Shown: one piece after another, positions 60,376-64,000 of the stretch
Layout of the letters: each line of letters opens with the position of its first letter
Position numbering within the stretch: the stretch's first letter is position 1
Translations under genes and position numbers: made by a program
Assembly (NCBI GenBank): GCA_034086985.1
Contig: JAXDZG010000003.1
Coordinates: 48,660 to 112,659 of the forward strand
Direction of reading: 5' to 3'
Source of the DNA: Phascolarctobacterium_A sp034086985
Lineage (GTDB): Bacteria > Bacillota > Negativicutes > Acidaminococcales > Acidaminococcaceae
Length of the DNA: 64,000 nucleotides
Notes under the pieces: generated by a model
The model's input: only the letters and a program-made list of their open reading frames with translations
The model's database searches: none
What the model was told of the DNA's origin: nothing

Positions 60376-60433
60376 GGGTGGTACCGCGAGAGGAGAAGCT
60401 CGTCCCAAAGGACTTGCTTCTCTATATTTTTTT
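60376..60433 (+). ncRNA. Second T-box antiterminator/terminator module without its own Stem I
   Basis: A second T-box sequence GGGTGGTACCGCG (60376-60388) is followed by the terminator stem GAGAAGC (60393-60399) / GCTTCTC (60416-60422) and T7 (60427-60433). Only 27 bases separate it from the first terminator's T run, too few for a second Stem I. Confidence 0.88.
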
Positions 60434-60494
60434 GATAAACGATGAAGCAGATGATGCCTTATCGCACGTTTCAAGAGGGAGAAATAAAACCATT

Positions 60495-61568
60495 ATGAAA
60501 AGAGCTTATAATTTCAACGCTGGCCCTTCTTGTATGCCATTAGATGTGTTACAAGAGGCCCAAGCAGAATTTTTAAACTATGCCAACACCGGCATGAGCA
60601 TCATTGAGATGAGCCACCGCAGTGCCGATTACGCCGCTATGCATGCTGAAACCAAGGCTCTGCTCAGAGAGCTCATGGAAATCCCTGAGGATTACGAAAT
60701 TCTCTTTATTCAAGGTGGTGGCAGCACCCAATTTTTAATGACCGCAGCCAATTTTCATACTAAAAAATATGCAGCTTATGTAAACACAGGCGTGTGGGCT
60801 AAAAAAGCTATGGCCGAAGCTAAATTCTATGGGGAAGCCTACGAAGCAGCCTCCAGTGCTGACAAAAATCACAGCTACATCCCCACGGAATTCACCTTCA
60901 AGCCCGATACATCCTACGTGCACATCACGGCCAATAATACCATCTACGGCACTGAGTACAAAACCTTCCCTAAATTTGAGGTACCCATTATTTGCGATAT
61001 GTCCAGCGATATACTTTCTCGCAAGGTAAACGTAGCTGACTTCGACTTAATCTATGCCGGTGCCCAAAAAAATCTGGGGCCTGCAGGCGTAGTCATTGTC
61101 ATCGCCAAAAAGAGCTTTTTGGCCACAGCTCGTCAAGAGCTGCCCACCATGCTCAAATATTCCACCTTTGCTGACAACGACTCACTGTACAACACCCCGC
61201 CGGTTTTCGCCATCTATATGGTGAACAAAACCCTGCACTGGATAAAAAAACAAGGTGGCGTCGAGGCAATTGCCAAGAACAACGAGGCCAAAGCTAAGGT
61301 CATCTACGATATTATTGACAACAGCAACGGCTTCTACAAGGGCCATGCTGAAAAAGGCTCCCGCAGCCTTATGAATATCACCTTTAATCTGGCAACGCCG
61401 GAAATGGAAAAAGACTTTGTAGCCAAGGGCAAAGCCGCCGGCTTTGTGGGCATCGGCGGACACCGCCTGGTAGGCGGCTGCCGCGCCAGCACCTACAACG
61501 CAGTCCCCATGGAGGCCTGCGTAGCCCTAGCCGAATTTATGAAAGCATATCAAAAGGAGCATGAATAA
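60495..61568 (+). CDS. serC: Phosphoserine aminotransferase
   Basis: The 357-residue PLP enzyme starts MKRAYNFNAGPSCMPLDVLQEAQ and has MSIIEMSHRS, FIQGGGSTQF, DMSSDILSR and the PLP-lysine region IYAGAQKNLGPAGV. It makes 3-phosphoserine from 3-phosphohydroxypyruvate and glutamate. The start at 60495 fits the family; GAGGGAG lies about 14 bases upstream. The frame stays open back into the T-box, which is not coding. serA follows with a 1-base gap. Confidence 0.97.
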   Translation: MKRAYNFNAGPSCMPLDVLQEAQAEFLNYANTGMSIIEMSHRSADYAAMHAETKALLRELMEIPEDYEILFIQGGGSTQFLMTAANFHTKKYAAYVNTGVWAKKAMAEAKFYGEAYEAASSADKNHSYIPTEFTFKPDTSYVHITANNTIYGTEYKTFPKFEVPIICDMSSDILSRKVNVADFDLIYAGAQKNLGPAGVVIVIAKKSFLATARQELPTMLKYSTFADNDSLYNTPPVFAIYMVNKTLHWIKKQGGVEAIAKNNEAKAKVIYDIIDNSNGFYKGHAEKGSRSLMNITFNLATPEMEKDFVAKGKAAGFVGIGGHRLVGGCRASTYNAVPMEACVALAEFMKAYQKEHE

Positions 61569-61569
61569 A

Positions 61570-63162
61570 ATGAGCATGAAAGTATTCGTAAGTAATGATA
61601 TTAGTGAAAAGGGCGTGGCACTGCTACGCGAGCATTTTGACGTGGACATTATGCCCAACATGGAGCCTGCCGAGCTCATCAAGGTTATCAACAACTATGA
61701 CGCTCTCGTAACGCGCTCCCTCACCCGCGTAACTAAAGAAGTCATCGAAGCAAGCACTCGCCTCAAGGTCATCGGCCGTGCTGGCGTAGGCGTTGATAAC
61801 ATCGACATCCCCGCCGCTACCGCTAAAGGTATCGTCGTTTTGAACACGCCCGAAGGCAACACCATGGCTGCTACCGAGCACACCGTAGCCATGCTCATGG
61901 CCATGACCCGCCACATTCCCCAAGCTCATCAATCCATCCAAGAGGGCAAATGGGATCGTAAATCCTTCACCGGCATCCAAGTACAGGGCCGCACCCTAGG
62001 CATCATCGGTGTAGGCCGCATTGGTAGCCGCGTTGCGAAGCGCATGCAGGGCATGGAAATGATTACCATCGGCTATGACCCTTATATCTCTGAAGAACGT
62101 GCTCGCCAAGTAGGCGTAGAGCTGGTAGATTTAGATACCCTGCTCAAACGCTCCGACTATATTACCATTCATACACCTTTGACCAAAGAAACCGAGCATA
62201 TGATTAACGCTGAAACCATCGCGAAAATGAAGGACGGCGTACGCATTGTCAACTGCGCCCGCGGCGGCTGCAGCGACCATCAAGCCATCGCCGACGGCAT
62301 CAAGTCCGGCAAAATTGCCGGTGCTGCCATCGACGTTTATCCCTCCGAGCCTCTTACTAAGGAAAACAACCCCTTCCTGGGCCTCTTCAACGTAGTCCAA
62401 ACACCGCACTTAGGCGCCTCCACTGAAGAAGCTCAAATCGGTGTCGCCGTAGACGTTGCTTACGGCGTTATCGATGCTCTAGAAGGTCGCCCTGTCATGA
62501 CTGCCGTCAACATGGCTCCCATCCCCAAGAGCGTTGCCGAGGTTATTCGTCCCTACTTTGGCCTGGCCGAGCGTATGGGTACTGTGGGCATTTACTTAGC
62601 CGATGGCCCCATTACTAAGGTAGAAGTAGAATTCACAGGCACCTTGGCTGAGACCGAAACCCAAGCTCTCACCACCGCCTTCTTGAAAGGACTGCTGAAC
62701 CCCATTCTCCAAGAAAGCGTCAACTTCGTCAATGCTCCCGGCATGGCTAAAAAACGCAATATCGAAGTGAAGGAGGTTAAGGCTAACAAGCCCGGCTACT
62801 TCTCCACCGCTATCAATGTGCGCATCACCACCGCCAAGGGCACTCATAAAATCGAAGGTACCCTCTTCGATGGCAAGACTCCGAAAATTGTCCAAATCGA
62901 CCAATACTACATTGATTTCAAGCCTGAGGGCTATCTGCTCTTAGCGCCTCACATCAACCGTCCTAACATGATCGGCCAAATGGCTACTATTTTGGGCAAG
63001 GCTGGTATCAACATTAACAGCATGCAGGTTGGTAGCACTCCTAAGTCCGATACCAATATCATGGCTATCGCCGTTGGCGACGACATTCCCAACGACATCA
63101 TGCTGCAGCTGCGCGGCGTGGACGGCATCCTAGACGTAAAATTAATTAACTGCGAGGGTTGA
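61570..63162 (+). CDS. serA: D-3-phosphoglycerate dehydrogenase
   Basis: The 530-residue enzyme is the long SerA type: substrate domain, NAD domain (LGIIGVGRIGSRVAKRM), catalytic Arg/Glu/His region (VNCARGGC; PHLGASTEEAQIGVA), an intervening domain (~315-450) and a C-terminal ACT domain (LLLAPHINRPNMIGQMATILGKAGININSMQVG) for serine feedback. It starts the serine route from 3-phosphoglycerate. I chose the ATG at 61570, ten bases after GGAG; ATG at 61561 is only one base from the site. Confidence 0.97.
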   Translation: MSMKVFVSNDISEKGVALLREHFDVDIMPNMEPAELIKVINNYDALVTRSLTRVTKEVIEASTRLKVIGRAGVGVDNIDIPAATAKGIVVLNTPEGNTMAATEHTVAMLMAMTRHIPQAHQSIQEGKWDRKSFTGIQVQGRTLGIIGVGRIGSRVAKRMQGMEMITIGYDPYISEERARQVGVELVDLDTLLKRSDYITIHTPLTKETEHMINAETIAKMKDGVRIVNCARGGCSDHQAIADGIKSGKIAGAAIDVYPSEPLTKENNPFLGLFNVVQTPHLGASTEEAQIGVAVDVAYGVIDALEGRPVMTAVNMAPIPKSVAEVIRPYFGLAERMGTVGIYLADGPITKVEVEFTGTLAETETQALTTAFLKGLLNPILQESVNFVNAPGMAKKRNIEVKEVKANKPGYFSTAINVRITTAKGTHKIEGTLFDGKTPKIVQIDQYYIDFKPEGYLLLAPHINRPNMIGQMATILGKAGININSMQVGSTPKSDTNIMAIAVGDDIPNDIMLQLRGVDGILDVKLINCEG

Positions 63163-63163
63163 G

Positions 63164-63805
63164 ATGACGAGAATTATTTTAGTTCGCCATGGCGAGACAA
63201 CCTGGAATATTGAAGGACGCTATCAAGGTCAAGAGGACACTCCTTTGAGCGAGCGCGGTCTCAGGCAGGGCCATCTGTTGGCCGAAGGATTGCGCAATAT
63301 CCCCATTGACTTGGCCATCTCCAGCCCCTTACAGCGCTCCTACCAAACCTGTAAATTCTGTGCCGATTTGCACAACCTCCCCGTTGCAACCGATGATAGA
63401 CTTTTGGAAATCAACCACGGTAGCTGGGAAGGCGTGCTAGCCGGGGATATTCAAAAGCAGTACCCTGTGGAATTTGCCCAATGGCACAGCGAGCCAGAAA
63501 AGGTAGTGATGCCCGGAGGCGGTGAAAGCCTTGAGGACGTGCGCAAACGCGTGCGTGCTGCCTTTGATGAGTATGTAGAAAAATATCCTGAGAAAACTAT
63601 CTTGGTAGCCGCCCACGATGCTGTGAACAAGGCTATTATCTGCGACCTTTTAGGCTTAGGCATGGAACACTTCTGGCAAATCAAGCAGGACAACACCTGC
63701 ATCAATGTGTTAGAATGCAACGAAGGCGTGTGGCGCACTGTACTCCTTAACTCCACCAACCATATGGGCTTCCTCTTCAGCGGCATTGAGCAAGCCGGAT
63801 TATAA
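63164..63805 (+). CDS. Histidine phosphatase family protein, candidate phosphoserine phosphatase
   Basis: The 213-residue protein has the RHG motif LVRHGETTWNIEGRYQGQEDTPLSERG, SSPLQRSYQT, EINHGSWEG and the second catalytic His in ILVAAHDAVNKAI. This is the phosphoglycerate mutase-like/CobC superfamily. Starting one base after serA, in a T-box-controlled serine operon with no serB visible, it could be a metal-independent phosphoserine phosphatase like those known in this superfamily. Alternatives are alpha-ribazole phosphatase or a general sugar-phosphate phosphatase. Confidence 0.85.
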   Translation: MTRIILVRHGETTWNIEGRYQGQEDTPLSERGLRQGHLLAEGLRNIPIDLAISSPLQRSYQTCKFCADLHNLPVATDDRLLEINHGSWEGVLAGDIQKQYPVEFAQWHSEPEKVVMPGGGESLEDVRKRVRAAFDEYVEKYPEKTILVAAHDAVNKAIICDLLGLGMEHFWQIKQDNTCINVLECNEGVWRTVLLNSTNHMGFLFSGIEQAGL

Positions 63806-63820
63806 AATTGCATAACAAAT

Positions 63821-63853
63821 AAAAGCGTGAGGCTATTTCAGCTTCACGCTTTT
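63821..63853 (+). terminator. Intrinsic terminator of the serine operon
   Basis: AAAAGCGTGA (63821-63830) pairs with TCACGCTTTT (63844-63853) followed by TG; a clear rho-independent end. Confidence 0.9.
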
Positions 63854-63874
63854 TGATTTAGGCTATGTCACAAC

Positions 63875-63933
63875 AAACAGTTGATAAATAGCCATTTTTA
63901 TAGGGGAGTATCAGAACTCCCCTACAAACTGTT
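63875..63933. repeat. Nested inverted repeat near the right edge
   Basis: An inner 9-bp stem TAGGGGAGT (63901-63909) / ACTCCCCTA (63916-63924) lies inside outer arms AACAGT and ACTGTT (~63876-63881, 63928-63933). It could be the leader or 3' end of a gene beyond the window, or a small mobile palindrome. No gene is visible in 63854-64000. Confidence 0.5.
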
Positions 63934-64000
63934 ATTTGCAGTTATCTATACTCATTTGGAATTTCGATATGAAATGTCTCACACAATAACTTCACATCAT

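Noticed and set aside
60378..60494. Extended N-terminus for SerC beginning in the T-box leader
   Set aside because: It would translate the second T-box and terminator; the family start MKRAYNFNAGPS is at 60495.

Overview
The window reads as a diderm Firmicute of the class Negativicutes (Phascolarctobacterium/Acidaminococcus-like is my guess; the genus cannot be fixed from sequence reading). The reasons are Firmicutes-style control (T-box, TPP and c-di-GMP-I riboswitches, AGGAGG ribosome sites, many intrinsic terminators) together with outer-membrane biology: a complete ADP-heptose pathway, two heptosyltransferases, an LptD-like protein, an O-antigen ligase and a lipid A/core phosphoethanolamine transferase. 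An anaerobic life is suggested by an [FeFe]-hydrogenase and rubrerythrin. I saw no rRNA, tRNA, insertion sequence, prophage or CRISPR array.

Layout. 1-4250 (-): F1Fo ATP synthase operon (atpZ-atpI-atpB-atpE-atpF-delta/alpha-atpG), in which the C-terminal half of delta is fused to alpha. 4352-6550 (-): UDP-GlcNAc 2-epimerase and a WecA/TagO-type lipid-carrier transferase. 6716-8841 (+): a c-di-GMP-I riboswitch and terminator in front of a Cache-PAS-GGDEF protein. 8997-15534 (-): REC-HD-GYP, HPt and two hybrid kinases, a likely phosphorelay on c-di-GMP turnover. 15774-17828 (-): [FeFe]-hydrogenase fused to rubredoxin and rubrerythrin, with a strong internal ribosome site at the junction. 18117-26109: AT-rich LPS/oligosaccharide island (O-antigen ligase, four glycosyltransferases, phosphoethanolamine transferase, YrbL-like kinase). 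26349-35155 (-): DUF4143 ATPase, a broken small repeat ORF, and a Wadjet (JetABCD) anti-plasmid operon with an extra TOPRIM-like gene. 35148-42282 (-): waaF-waaC-gmhB-hldD-hldE-gmhA and the lptD-like gene, running into the Wadjet genes without a gap. 42456-58189 (-): envelope-related genes ending in a multi-gene locus that combines a tubulin/FtsZ-like GTPase, a 1256-residue Hsp70/actin-fold ATPase, a von Willebrand-A-like lipoprotein, a small membrane protein, a Sel1-repeat protein, a PEGA-like membrane protein, small secreted proteins, a secreted tyrosine phosphatase and a VirK/YbjX protein. 58453-59928 (-): thiC under a TPP riboswitch. 60096-63805 (+): serC-serA and a histidine-phosphatase gene under a T-box leader with two antiterminator/terminator modules.

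The most interesting unit is 44416-58300: one consensus sigma-A promoter (58272-58300) leads into vWA lipoprotein, membrane protein, tubulin-like and Hsp70-like genes, followed by cytoplasmic scaffold and envelope proteins, all on one strand. I infer a cytoskeleton-to-envelope machine in a diderm Firmicute; its function is not known to me. Secondary highlights are the ATP synthase fusion, the hydrogenase-rubrerythrin fusion with its internal start, and the five-gene Wadjet operon attached to LPS core genes.
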